Below, in pieces: positions 1 to 12,457 of a stretch of 64,000 bases of DNA. Origin of the DNA: Closterium sp. Naga37s-1 (Eukaryota > Streptophyta > Zygnematophyceae > Desmidiales > Closteriaceae); contig CANJKZ010000820.1 in assembly GCA_947471745.1 (NCBI GenBank), positions 937,501 to 1,001,500 of the forward strand. Direction: 5' to 3'. The position numbers and the translations under genes were made by a program. The stretch's first letter is position 1. Each line of letters opens with the position of its first letter. Below the pieces are notes generated by a model, which saw nothing but the letters and a program-made list of their open reading frames with translations, made no database searches and had not been told where the DNA came from.

Positions 1-480
1 GTGCGTGCCCCACCTGTACCACCCGTGCTGTCAGTGCCCGTGCTGCCCCGTTCTGGCCGTGCTACCTCGTGCTCCTGTGCTGCCCCCGTGTTCCCGTGCT
101 GCCCCCGTGTTCCCATGCTGCCCCCGTGCTGCCCCGTTCAGCCCTTGTGCTGCCCCGTTCTGCTTGTGCTGCCCCGTTGTCCCCGTGTTGCCCCGTTCTG
201 CCCGTGTTGCCCCGTTCAGCCCGTGTCCTGCCCCGTTCAGGCCGTGTCCTGCCCCGTTCTGCCCGTGTTGCCTCGTTCAGCCCGTGTCCTGCCCCGTTCT
301 GCCCGTGTTGGCCTGTTCTGCCCGTGCTGCCCCGTTCTGCCCGTTTGTGTCCTACCCGTGCTGTCCGTACCCGTTGGTGCCCCACCCGTGCTGTCAGTTC
401 TCGCTCGTGCCCCACCCGGTCTGTGCTGCCCGGTCTCGTGCTGCCCGTCACCCCCGTGCGGCCCGTCCCGTACAGCACCT
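1..480. repeat. GC-rich degenerate tandem repeat (leader-like)
   Basis: Short degenerate units built on CCGTGCTGCCCCGTTCTG repeat across the interval. All frames stay open only because the unit rarely makes a stop, so the reading frames here are not taken as genes. The composition matches the GC-rich leaders of the LTR elements further right. The block is most simply the internal region of the LTR element whose 3' LTR is at 728-900. Confidence 0.7.
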
Positions 481-900
481 AGTTGCTACCCGAACCCACT
501 ACCTGTACCCGTGCTCCTCGCACACCGTGCACCAGCTGCGGGGCGTTCAACCGCAGCCGGGCACCTGTTCCACCGCGGTGGTTCAGATGCTGCTTGGTGG
601 TTGCTGCTTGTCAGCTTCAGAGGGGGCCCCTTGCTGGTGTTCCCACGCCCTGTAATGGGGTTTTACAGGTGTACCCCTTCAAGGGGGGCTCTGCATATGG
701 TTATGCACTTCAGGCAGATAGGGGGTGTGTCACAATAGATTTATATCTATTTAGTATAATCTGTCTGTAGTGTAGCTGTTGTGTAATTCCCTTGTATGGT
801 GGTGCACCTCTTTCATCTTTGTTAGGTTGCTATATGTACTCGTGTGCTATAGTGAACCTCCAACCATTTTCAATTCCTCCTTGGCACAAACTACTCGACA
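1..900 (+). mobile_element. 3' part of an LTR retroelement, probably non-autonomous
   Basis: A purine-rich tract ending in GGGGGTG (about 712-727) is followed by a probable 173-bp LTR at 728-900 that begins TGTCACAATAG and ends CTCGACA. This is the 3' end of a plus-strand LTR element whose 5' part lies outside the window. No pol motifs are seen upstream of the LTR, only GC-rich repeats, as in the two small elements at 7760-9277 and 22640-24282. It abuts copia sequence at 901, so it probably inserted into that copia. The second LTR and the target duplication cannot be seen. Confidence 0.55.
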
Positions 901-3900
901 CCCGTTTGGCCTAGGCTACTAAGCCTAGGCCCTTAATTAAACCCGGTTACCAGCTCAGATCGTATCGTAACAGCTCCAGCACCAGCAGCACCTCCAGCAG
1001 CGCCAGAACCTCCAGCAGCAGTAGGGCCTCCAGCGGGCGGTACCTCAACACCAGGAGCTCCACTCCGGAGGCTGCAACGCCGAGCGTACCACTCACGCAG
1101 TCGCTGAGGGGAGGGAGGCTCCGGCTGCGACACTGCACCCGCAGGGCCACCAGCCCCAACTCCAGCAGACCCCCCAGCTCCAGTAGCCCCACGACGGAGG
1201 CTGTAACGCTGGGAGTACCACTCACGCAGCTGCTGTGAAGAGGGAGCGCCAACAGGCGCAGTACGGTCAGGCTCAGAGCCTCCAGCCTCAGCTCCTCTAG
1301 GCTCAGCACCCCCAGTCGCAGCCCCCCCAGGCTCACCACCCGCAGTCTCCGCACCCCCAGACTCAGCACCCCCAGTCTCCGCACCCCCAGGCTCAGCACC
1401 CCCAGTCTCAGTACCCCCAGACCCAGCACCACCCGGCTCAGCACGCTCAGCACCTCGCGCAGGACCAGAGTCAAAAGCTACCTCGACAGGCTCGACCGGG
1501 TCTACCTGGGAAACACCTGAGGGAGCAGCACCCTGGGGAGGGAGGGGGTCTACCGACGGGACACCTGGGGTGAGGAAGAGCGGCGGGGGGGGGAGCGGGG
1601 CAGTGCGGTAGGGGAAGAGACGGTAAAAGGGCACCGACTCGTCAAAGGTGACGTCCTGAGAGGCAAAGACACGGCGCGAGGTGGGGTGGTAAAACTGCCA
1701 GCCATGCACGTCAGGGACAAAGCCAAGGAAGACACAGGGAACGGCACGGGAGGAGAGCTTGTCCGCGGACGTATCGCGGACAAAGGCTTGACATCCCCAG
1801 ACTCGGAACACCGACGCATCGCCAACCTCCCCCGGCCAACGCAGTGTAGGCGAGGTCTCCGGAACAGAGACACGGGGCCAGAGGTTGAGCTGATGCGCGG
1901 CGTACTGCACTGCAAACGGCCACAGGAAATGGGGGGCAGCCGCATGGATCATGGAGGTACGAGCGACCTCCATGACAAGACCAATGCGGCGCTCAGCAAC
2001 CCCATTCTGCTGCGGAGAGGCCGGGAGAGTGAACGTCTGGCGGATGCCGTGCTCCGCACAGTAGGCTGCCAAGAGGTCAGAGGAAAACTCGCCACCTCTG
2101 TCAGAGTGCAGACGCAGGACAGGAAAGTCCGACTGCAACCGCTCGCGGAGCTGGAGACGAGTAGCGCGGATCCAGGGGATCAAGACATCAGGGACCTTAC
2201 CCTTGGTACGCAAGGGGAAGACCGTGGTGTAGCGCGTGTAGTCGTCGACGACCAGCAGAAAGTACCGCTCGTGGCCCTTTCCCCGGACGCGGGCGGGGCC
2301 CCACACGTCCAGGTGGAGAGTCTGCAGGGGAGCCTCTGTGGGAGGGAACGAGGAGGAGTGAGGAGCGGCGCGCTGCCGCCCCTCGACACAGGGAAGACAG
2401 GGAGGAGCAGGCGAGGGTAGCAGGGGAGGGAGAACTCTGGGAAGACCAGAGACAAGGTACCTGGAGTGCATGCCGCGAAGGCGCTGCACTTATGGGTGAC
2501 CAAGGCGGTGGTGCCAGAGGACAGTCCTGTGTGACAGGGAGCGACACGAGAAGGGGGCCGACAGCTGACCTGACGCAGACGCAGACGCAGCTACCTGAGG
2601 GGACTCAGTGGTCAGTGTGTACAAGTCCGACCCCGGCTGCCGAGTGAAGGTAGCCAGGTGACGACCCGTCCGGGCACACGTGCAGTGCGTCACACGCTCG
2701 TAGGCCGGGGTGAACTGGTGAACACCCGCGTCCTGGAGCGCGGAACCCGCCACCAAGTTCGTAGAGAACGAGGGGAGGTAGAGGCCCGACAGCGTGCCAG
2801 ACGGGACAGCAGGACAAGGGAGGGCAGTGGTGGAGGTCGCAAGGACAGGACCCCCTGAGGGGTCAGCCAGGGAGACAGCAACCGGTCTAGGAAGCTCCTC
2901 TAGGGCAGTGCGGTCGCGGAAGAAACAGCGGGAAGCACCTGAGTCCAGTGTGAAGGTGTGCAGTGCCTCAGTAGGTGCGGTACCAGCAGACGTAGACGCA
3001 CTAGCACCTAGGGCAGCAGCCTCACCAGGACCTAGAGCAGCAGACGCGCTAGCACCTAGAGCTGCAGCCTCACTGGTCCCAATACCCGGGTCGGGCGGTA
3101 CACTCAGGTAACAGTCACCCTCAACACTAATAGTCAATGCATACATAGCAGCAAGGATAGCATCATAATCAAGAGCAAAGATATCAATCCCCTTCCTAAG
3201 CAGATCAGCCCAGCGGGGCAGCTCAGAGGCGTCAGGGAACTGCTCGCGCCAGGCGTCGTCGAGGCGAAAGAAACAGCGCTGCGCTGTGTGAAACTTCCCA
3301 CAAGTCTGGCCAGTGCGGTCACCTGTGCGGATGACGTACGGGCAGGTACCTCCACCCCCAGACCCCCCACGCTGAGAGTACCACTCACGGAGCTGCTGGG
3401 GCGACGGGGTCTCGCTGGGGCGCTGCTGCTGCTGCCTCTGGCCGCCGCCGAACCCGCCACGCTGCACCGCTCCACCGCGCCCCCCACCAGCTCCACCGCC
3501 GCCACCACTGCCACCACCACCACCTCCACCTCCACCACCGCCGCCTCCAGCACCCCCGGCTCCGCCACCGCCCCCCCCACCACTAGCACCACTCCCACCA
3601 CTGCCGCCACCGCCGCCGCCCCCTCCACCCCCTCCACCACCACCTCCCCCGCCGCCGCCTCCTCCACCCCGGCCCCCCTTGCCCCTGCCGCCCCTGCGCC
3701 TCCCACTGGGAGCGAACGCAGCTCCGACCCCCTCAGTACCGAGGTAGTCGACAGCAGCAGCAGATGCAATGGAGGGGAGAAGGGGGGAGGGGGAACATCC
3801 CTCAAAGAAGGGAGTGCGAGGGTCGCCACGAGAGGCACCTACAGCTACAATGCTCTTCTCAGCTGCGAGGAGTTCCTTCTCGAGTAGGTCGACAGTGAGG

Positions 3901-5209
3901 TCTGTGGGGGAGAGAGCGAGAAAGTGGTCCCTGACAGCGTGAAGAGAGTCAGGGAGGCGAGTGACCAGGTGGTAGAGGGTGAGGTACATCGGGGGGGGGG
4001 GTTCTTGGCTAGGAAATCGGGGGGGAGTGCGGCACGGTAGCGGAGATCACTAGTACGGAGGTGAGTGATGAGGTCAGCTACAGTGGCAAAGGCAGACAGA
4101 TCGGGGAAGAGGTAGGGCAGTGAGAGACGGCCTATCGCAGCAGTGGCAGGGGAGGAGTAGCGGGCAACTACAGCGTCATACAGCTCCTTAGCGGTCTTAT
4201 GCTGGTCGAAGTGCTCGCGCTCATCTAGCGGCAGGTGGCTGCGAACGGCTAGGCGAGCATGGGCGTCACGAGTCTGCCACTGTGAGCGAGCAGTACTGTC
4301 AGCAGTAGCAGGAGGTGCGGGAGCAGCGCCGGACGTGTGGTCATATAGGGAAACATCGTCCTTGGCAGTGATCTGGAGGTACAGGTGAAGGTCATCAAGC
4401 CAGACATCGAACTTAATCGGGCGGCCCTCGGCGTCAAAGGTGAGAACAGTGGGACTGGCCATAGTGGCAGTAGCAGTAGCAGCAGTAGCAGTAGCAGTAG
4501 TAGCAGTAGCAGTACTAGCAGTAGCAACAGTAGTAGCAGTAGGAGCAGGAAGAGCAGTTTCTGCAGGTAGAGCGGCGCGGTTCGGTCAGGGCGGCGCGAC
4601 TCGGGCGGCGCGACTCGGGCGGCGCGGCTCGGGTAGGTACGGCGGCGCGACGGCGGGCCTATGCTCGGTGCGCGGCGGCGCCTAGGGTGCGGCTGCGCGC
4701 GGGCCGCGGCTGCGTTCGAGCGACGGCTAAGCGCTGGCTGCAGCAGCCGACGCGCGATCGCCGCGGCGCGCTGGCTGCGACCTGCGGGCGGGCGGCTGTG
4801 GGTCGCGCGCGGCCTAGGGGCGAGCGGGGCCTACGGGCGACGGCCTGCTGGGGCTCGCGAGAAAAAAACCGAGCCGCCCGAGGCGGCGAGTTTCCTACGC
4901 GCGCTAAAACGGCGGGGCCGCGCTCGGGCTGCTAGCGGGCTGCACACGGGCAGCGTGAGAGAAGAGCGCACGAGGGCGCACTAGGGGAGAGGCGCACGAG
5001 GGCGCTAAAAAGAAAGGGGCGCACAAGGGCACCTCTAGCGGAACGGTGGGCCCTTAGGTCTAGAACCTAAGCTCTTAATACCATGTCAAAATCAAGAAGT
5101 GGTGAACTAGAAAGTTGTTGGAGTACAAGTAGGAAACCCTAGTGAAATGTACCCCCTAAAGGCTAACCCACTATAGCCTACACAACAGAAACATATACAA
5201 TGTTTGACA
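901..5209 (-). mobile_element. Ty1/copia element, partial
   Basis: A minus-strand copia. Its 5' LTR is at 5084-5209 (126 bp, TGTCAAAATC to TTTGACA), next to a tRNA-iMet-type primer site reading TGGTATTAAGAGC on the minus strand. A GC-rich leader (about 4560-5040) precedes gag (about 3845-4462). Then come a Gly-rich stretch, a Cys/His knuckle, the aspartic protease (DSGASRCFF), the pre-integrase zinc segment and an integrase core (LHLDVWGP, LHSDRGGEF, QQNGVAER) down to about 933. Reverse transcriptase and RNase H are not in the window; the element is cut at 900 by the LTR element to its left. It is a fossil with at least one insertion and several other breaks. Confidence 0.85.
5084..5209 (-). 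repeat. 5' LTR of the left copia element
   Basis: 126 bp bounded by TGTCA and TGACA, with the primer site adjoining on the left. It is similar to, but distinct from, the 130-bp LTRs at 12328 and 19351. It separates copia from gypsy sequence, which starts at 5210. Confidence 0.8.
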
Positions 5210-7759
5210 CACGCAGCAGATGGAGCTCCTGTTCAATCGCATCAGCGACCTGACCGAAGGCGAAAAAATACAGGCGTACACAGAAGGGTTAAAATTGGAG
5301 ATTCGCCGACAGGAAATCGCCGCGAATTACAACAGTTACTGCGACATTGTGCGTGCTGCCGAGCGATACGACGCATTGACTCGAGGTCAACCCGAAACAC
5401 GACGCTTCACGCCGAACCGTACATTCGGCACGGAGCGATCGGCACCCCCCACGTTCGCCGAACCGATGGACATCGACAAATACGACGCGAAGCAACAGCC
5501 GACAAAATGCGAGTTTTGCGGCGCAGCAGGGCATCAGTTTTTGTCGTGCTACAAAATGAAAAAGGCACGTGCGGCACTGCAGGGCGGTAACAGTGGAGCA
5601 CCCCCGAAGTAAAAAAACGAGAATCGCCAGTAGCCGCGGATCGACCTGGCGATCGCGTAAAGATCCGAAAAGCAGGAAAAGGCGACGACGTGGCGGCTTC
5701 GGAGCGGGTGAAAAAAGAAGAAAATGATGGCGCGAATCCAAAATGTCACGACTGGCCGGCATCAGGGGAAATCGCCGAGGCAAACGGAGGCTCCGCGAAA
5801 AAAGACTCTGCACCGACCAGGAAACTCCAGCCGAACACCCACGAAAGTAAGAATTCGTTAAAAGTATCCTATGAAGATACTCTAACGAAGAATATTGCTT
5901 CTCGTGGTTTTCAAGCCTTTGAAAAATTCAGGGGAGATTTAGAGGCCAAGAAAAAGCCTTTAGAGATTATTCAGGTACTTGAGAAGTTGGGCAAAGTACT
6001 ACGGAGCGTAGAAAAGGGTCGTGCGTTCCGTGGAGTTAATATTCTCTCCCCGCAGCACAGTATTAAGGCTACCCGTTGCCCACAGGTGAAGCCTACACAG
6101 CTGCCAAGGCTTAGAGGAAACTTCCAGGCTCCTGAGAAGTTGTACAAGCCTCGGAAAAAACTTCCTACCCCCCAGGTGAAGTTGGAAGAGAGAAGTGCTG
6201 AGTCAGGTATAGGAAATAGGGATGGTATTCACTTTGATGTACCCTATGATCCTATCAATGAGACCCACTTTGGCTACTCAGCGCAGCAGGCACCACTACT
6301 CCTCGAGGTGTTATGCAAAGGACGACGCCTCCAGGCACTAGTGGACAGCGGTGCATCTCACTCGGTGTGTGACCGAGGGACGTTGGAGAAAATTGGGGAA
6401 CCTTCCGAGGAGACCAAGTTCTCGGAAACGATGGTGGACGGTACGAAACTTCCCATCCACGGCGAAGCATCACTGCAGCTGCACATAGGGGCGCTAAGGT
6501 GGAAGCCGACGTTGCCGATCACGAACATCAAAGGGCTAGATTTCATCTTGGGGCGAGATTTCTTGAAGCGGTTCAACCCCGAGATCGATTGGGTCAACAG
6601 GAAGGTGTGCATCTACAACAACGGGAAGCGGATAGCACTACGAAGCTGGACGGATACAGGAAACATTCCTGAAACAACACTGGCACGGTTTGAACAGACG
6701 GTGAATGAGAGTAACACGTGATACCTAGCATTGGTTATGGCAGCAGCAGAAGAGGAGAAGCCGAACGCAGAACTACCTGCAGCAGTGAAGGAGGTCTTGG
6801 AGCAATACAAGGAGATAATGCCCGACAACCTACCTGTCGGCATACCTCCTGCACGCACCCACGAGCACGAGATCGTGGAGGAACCAGGTGCGAAACCCGT
6901 CTCACGTGCACCATACCGACTGAGTCCGACCGAGCTGACAGACATGAAGAAATAAATCGAGTATTTACTGGACAGACAATTGATCCACCCATCCACCTCT
7001 CCCAACGGTGCACCGGTTCTCTTCACTCCAAAACCAGACGGCAGTTTACGGATGTGCATCGACTACCGCGCACTGAACAAACAGACAGTCAAAAACAAAT
7101 ATCCCATATCGCGCATAGACGACCTACTGGATCAACTACGTGGAGCAACAGTCTTTTCGAAACTGGACCTACGGTCGGGTTACTGGCAGATCAAGATGGC
7201 AGACAACTCGGTCCACAAGACAGCGTTCCGTACCAGATACGGCTCCTACGAATACCTAGTCATGCCGTTCGGACTCTGCAACGCACCAGCAACTTTTCAG
7301 GCGGAGATGTATCACATTTTACGACCCCTGCTGGACGAGTGCGTAGTGGTGTACCTGGACGACATTCTTATCTACTCCAAGAACATGAAGGAGCACGTGG
7401 ATCATCTACGGAAAGTGTTCGAGATCCTGCGGAAAAACAAGTTCTACGTGAAGTTGTCGAAGAGCGACTTCGCCCTGAAGAAGGTGCAGTTTCTCAGGCA
7501 CATGGTGAGTGCCGAGGGCGTACACGTGGACCCGCGGAAGATCGAAGCCGTCAAGAAATGGAAAGTACCGGAGAACGTGAAGGAGTTGCAGCAGTTCCTA
7601 GGCTTTGCCAATTACTACAACAGGTTCGTGCCACAGTACGCTAAGATTGCAACGCCACTGACCGACCTACTGAAAAAGGATACGCCCTTCAAATGGGATA
7701 CTCCTCATCAGCAAGCCATGGAACAGCTACAGACAGCACTGACCACAGCGCCAGTACTC

Positions 7760-9277
7760 TGTCAGAATATTATGCTCTAGCCTGTAGTGGGGTGCTCTAT
7801 AGCGAGTACAACCCTTCTAGGGTTTGCTATTTGTATCCTCATTCTTGCTAGTGCAACCCTCCTTCTTCTTCTTCCTTTTAAACCTTTCACATGCTATCAG
7901 AGCAGGTCGATCCCCTTGGATCGATCCTGTGGGTGGGCTCACCACCTCGTTGCTTCCGCTGCAACTTCCACTCCTACCCTCTGTGCCGCACGCCCCGTGG
8001 CGTGCGGCAGTTTTTCTTCCCGCCGTGCGCCCCGAGGCGCGCGGCGGTTTTCTGCCCGCCGTGCGCCCCGTGGCGCGCGGCGGTTCTCTGCCCGCTGTGC
8101 GCCCCGAGGCGCGCGGCGGGCTTCTACCCCGTCACTCGCCGCGTCGCCCTCGGGAGGCGCTGCGACGGGCGACGGGGACCCGCGCGTCGCCCCCCGTCGC
8201 CCGTCGTGGCCTGCGCGCGGCCCGTACAGCCGGCGCGCGGCCCGTACGGGCTGCGCCAGGCCTGCGCGCGGCCCGTACGGGCTGCGCCAGACCCGCGCGC
8301 GGCCCGTACGGGCTGCGCCAGACCCGCGCGCGGCCCGTACGGGCTGCGCCAGGCCCGCGCGCGGCCCGTACGGGCTGCGCCAGGCCCGCGCGCGGCTCGG
8401 GCCGCCTGCGCGCGGTTCGGGAAGCTGTGCCAGGCCCGTGGGCGGCCCTTTCCTCGCTGCCCCTGCCCTCCCCGCTGTCCCCCGTGCTTCTGCTGGCGCC
8501 CCACCCCTCCTACAGCCCGTTCTCCTGAATTAGGGTTTGGGGGTGAGGGGTATGGGGGTGAAACTACTGTGTGCCGTTCCCTGCTCCTCCTCCTCCTCCG
8601 TCTCCCTGTGCTGCAGCTGCCGCTGAGGGGGGGTGGACTTGTTGGAGCCGTTGGAGTGGTGCTAAGGGGGGGTGAAGGGGGAGTGGAGCTAGCGGTGTAG
8701 CAGCGGGTGTGTGTCAGGAGGGGTGGTACTGTTTGGGGGAGGTCGAGTGGAGGCAGCAGTCTTGTCGTCAGCAGCAGCAGCAGTCCGGAGGCTACAATCT
8801 CCGGTAGTCGCCAGTCGCCCGTGGGTCCGTTGCTCGTCTGCCGCTACTTTTAGCCGCGGGGCCAGTTACCCCAGTAGTCCGGAGCGTTGTTCCGGTAGCC
8901 ACTGAGCCAGCAGCTCGTCTGTGTGTCTGCAGCGTCAGCAGTCGCCTCCCATCTTCTCTCCCCCACAGTCTCTCCTCCTCCTCACTTGCCCTCTGCGATA
9001 GCCTCTAGCTTTGCTCATAATTGTGAACTTTAAACTATTGCTTCTTGAACTTGTGCTCAGAATGTGTGGTGACATTGTGATCCACCCTGAGCTTGTACTG
9101 CTGTGCTTGCTCTGCTGATTACACCCCACTTTGGCTATGGGGGTGTGTCAGAATATTATGCTCTAGCCTGTAGTGGGGTGCTCTATAGCGAGTACAACCC
9201 TTCTAGGGTTTGCTATTTGTATCCTCATTCTTGCTAGTGCAACCCTCCTTCTTCTTCTTCCTTTTAAACCTTTCACA
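7760..9277 (+). mobile_element. Small non-autonomous LTR element (TRIM-like)
   Basis: Two 132-bp LTRs that read identical (7760-7891 and 9146-9277; TGTCAGAATATT to CTTTCACA) bound 1254 bp of internal DNA. The 5-bp target duplication TACTC is at 7755-7759 and 9278-9282. A primer site resembling TGGTATCAGAGC (TGCTATCAGAGC) follows LTR 1, and a purine tract (GGCTATGGGGGTG) precedes LTR 2. No gag or pol domain is present. The interior holds GC-rich tandem repeats (about 7985-8460). Identical LTRs imply recent insertion. The element lies inside gypsy pol. Confidence 0.93.
7985..8460. repeat. GC-rich tandem repeats inside the small LTR element
   Basis: Units of about 33 bp around GCGCGCGGCCCGTACGGGCT repeat several times after a first block of GGCGCGCGGCGG units. 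Translations are Pro/Arg/Ala-rich in every frame and resemble no protein family I know. Confidence 0.85.
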
Positions 9278-11154
9278 TACTCATCCTACCAGACCCCGAG
9301 AAAGACTACGTCATTGAAGCAGACGCTAGTGACCAGGCAGTCGGAGCAGTACTGATGCAGGATCACGGGAACGGTTTACAGCATATCGCCTACCTCAGTA
9401 AAAAGTTACACGGAGCGGAACTAAACTACCCCATCCACGACAAGGAAGCCTTAGCTATAGTTGTAGCCTTCAAGGCGTGGAGGTGTTACCTAGAGGGAGC
9501 CAAGACTACAGTGTATACTGACCACTACAGTCTCAAATACCTGAAGTCACAGCCGACGCTCTCGCGACGACAGGTGCGGTGGATGGACTTCCTAGAAACT
9601 CACTTCCACTACGACATCGTCTACAAGCCCGGGCTACACAACAAGGCAGACGCGTTGAGCCGCCCCGGTCATGTAGCAGGCATCCAGCTCGATGGGATGA
9701 ACCCTCTGCTCAAGGGCCTATTCCAACATGGGTACTCCGTGGACGCAGAGATCGCTACAGCACAGACTAAGAAGCTGTTACAGTGGGAGAAAGACTTAGC
9801 TGTAAGGAAGGGTTTAGGAAAGTTTTGGGTACCGAATTACGCCCCGCTACGGCAGATCCTCTTGGAGGAGTTTCACGACGTACCTTACACGGGACATTTC
9901 GGGAGCAACAAGACGTTAGCAGGGATAGCAAAGTATTACTACTGGCCCGGGATGGCAGCAGACGTACAGCAGACGTCACCTCTTGCGACACGTGCCAGCG
10001 GATGAAGAGCAGCAAGCAGAAAAAAGCAGGGTTACTTCAGCCTCTACCCGTACCGGAGCAGCCATGGCAGGTCGTTAGCCTCGACTTCATCACTGGACTC
10101 CCTTCGACCTCACGGGGACATGATTCCATCCTCGTGGTGATCGATAAGTTCTCCAAAATGCGTCACTTCATACCAACCAACGCCACAGCCACAGCAGAAG
10201 CAACTGCTCGCCTCTTCTTCGACCGCATCATCACCATCCACGGCATCCCCGCTACACTCATCTCAGACAGAGACCCCAAATTCACGAGTAAGTTCTGGAA
10301 GGAGCTCATGGGATTATTGGGGACCAAACTTGCGTTGTCCTCAGCATACCACCCACAGACTGACGGACAGACAGAACGACTCAATCAAGTGGTTGAACAG
10401 TTACTTCGCACAGCTTGCAAAGACGACGTCAGCCACTGGGACACATAGTTACCAACCCTAGAGTTCGCTTACAACAACGCGTCACATGCGGCCACAGGGA
10501 AAACTCCTTTCTTCCTATGTTATGGACGGGAACCACTCACACTACAGCAGCCAACCACACCGGCACACGTCCAGGCCGCACATGACTTCGTCACCACCAT
10601 GCAGCAGCTATGGGAGAAGACTCAGCGACGTCTCACCACGATGCAGACCTCCCAGAAGTAGTATGCCGATCGTCAGCGACGAGATCACTCAGTAGCAGTC
10701 GGAGATCAGGTGCTTCTTGACACGCGCAACTTGAACCTGTCTCACCTTCCATCCAAACTCCGGCCTCGCTTCTGTGGTTCTTTTCTCGTTGAGGCACAGG
10801 TGACACCAGTAATATTCCGCTTGCGCTTACCAGATTCATGGAAGCTTCACAACGCTTTCCTTGTCCATCTACTGAAACCCTACAAGGATCCCAACCAACA
10901 GTTCCAGGGACGGCAGCTACCGCCACCACCACCTGTTCTCATACAGGATGAACCTGAGTATGAAGTGGAACGCGTCCTCTCTCATCGGCGCCGCGGCGGC
11001 AAGACCCTCGAGTTCCTGATACGCTGGAAGGGGTATGACCCCACTGAGGACAGCTGGGTTGCAGAAGCTGATATGGGCAACGCACGCCGTGCTCTCAAGG
11101 ACTATCTTGTCAAGCAGGGTGTATCTCACGCCACCCAGCTTTGAGGGGGGGACA

Positions 11155-11522
11155 TGTGAGAGTACGACGGCTTATGCCAGCTATGCTTGCTTGCTTTTAC
11201 TTTATTATGCTATTTCTAGCATAGGATAATTATATGCATGCATGAATTGCTTGATTTCCTAGGCTAGGTGCTTTCCTGTATTTTATTATAGTTATAGCAC
11301 CGAGCTAGGTTGCGTGCACCGAATTCTGGCTTTTCGGTTGACACCGAATTGCCTTCTACTGAATTCGGGAAGGATCTATTCGGGACGCTTCGCGACCCTC
11401 GGAACCTTCGCGTAACACCTGGTTACTGGGCCTTGTGTCGAGTCTATATATAGCCTCGTGTTGTATCCAGGTGATCATTCAATTCAAACTCTCTTTTCTG
11501 AGCTCGATCCTAGATCCTCACA
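11155..11522 (+). repeat. Probable 3' LTR of the gypsy element
   Basis: It starts TGTGAGAGTACG straight after a G-rich polypurine tract and ends ATCCTCACA, where copia protein-coding sequence begins on the other strand. It contains a TATATATA-like motif near 11448. The 5' LTR is outside the window, so the right boundary rests on the junction with copia and is approximate. Confidence 0.65.
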
Positions 11523-12327
11523 GCTGCTGCTGCTGCTCTCGAGTGCCAGTGTGAAGTGTGTAGAGACCAGAGCCCGGCTCAGCGGTAAAGGTGGTGAAAG
11601 GAGCGTACGTGTCCCCGTCTACACAAACCGCAGTCTCGCCAGAAGGCTCAATCCACACACCCACGTGCTGGCTCACGAGTGGCCTCACGCCCACCAAGTT
11701 CTCCGAGAACAAGCGGACGTGGAAGCTGGTCAGAGAACCGGAGGGAACAGCCAGGCACGGAAGTGTAGTAGTGTAGCGAGCAGTGACTGGTCCCGAAGTG
11801 GGATCAGCTAGTGCTACAGAGTCCGGCGCAAGAAGTGGGGTAAGTGTCGTGCGGTCGCGGAAGAAATAGTGCAAAGTTTTGGAGTCCAGAGTGAAAGTTA
11901 GCGAAGCGTACACCGGAGCAGCTCGTGGACTAGTGTCTACACAAGTTCCTACACTAGCAACAGGCACCTCATCAAGACTAGCACATAAGCTAACAACACG
12001 CGAGTAAACAGAGTCAGAAGCGCTAGATTCAACAACAGCATACATAGCATGAGGAGTTCCTAAGAGATCAACTAACTGAGACCCAACATGCCCCACAGAG
12101 CGGGGTCGTACGTCTGAACAAGGGGAAACTAGTCAGGGGCAGGGCCGTCAACGCAGTAGGCCGCACGAAGTGTGTCAGTGAGCTGAGCAAAGCTCTGACC
12201 CGGTGGGTGGCTGCGGCCACAAGGCTGGCCGCGGCGGGCACCTGTCAGAACGTGATAGGTGCAAGGAGGGTGGACGACACCGCGCTGCAATTGACGCTGT
12301 CCTGACCCCTGCCCCGAAACCTGTTGT

Positions 12328-12457
12328 TGTCAGAATGAACAAGAGTGATTGCACTAGGAAAGAGTTGGGTACAAGTAGGAAACCCTAAACTTACTGTACC
12401 CCATAGTAACTACCCCACTACAGCCTAAACAAACTGTAGCAGATATAACATTTGACA
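12328..12457 (-). repeat. 3' LTR of the young copia
   Basis: 130 bp, identical as read to 19351-19480, same orientation, TGTCAGAATG to TTTGACA. Confidence 0.95.

Larger units (their letters stand above)
5210..11522 (+). mobile_element. Ty3/gypsy chromovirus with nested insertion
   Basis: Domains run left to right on the plus strand: gag C-terminus with a CCHC knuckle (CEFCGAAGHQFLSC, about 5511-5552), protease (LVDSGASHSV, about 6330-6365), reverse transcriptase (YLDDILIYS, about 7350), RNase H (from 9283, TDHYSLKYL), integrase (CDTCQRMK; DFITGLPST; SDRDPKF; QTDGQTERLN) and a C-terminal chromodomain (about 10950-11130), which defines the chromovirus branch. The 3' LTR is about 11155-11522, after the purine tract TTTGAGGGGGGG. 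The pol region is split by the small LTR element at 7760-9277, and the left end is cut by the copia at 5209. It is a fossil with two insertions and a few further breaks. Confidence 0.9.
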
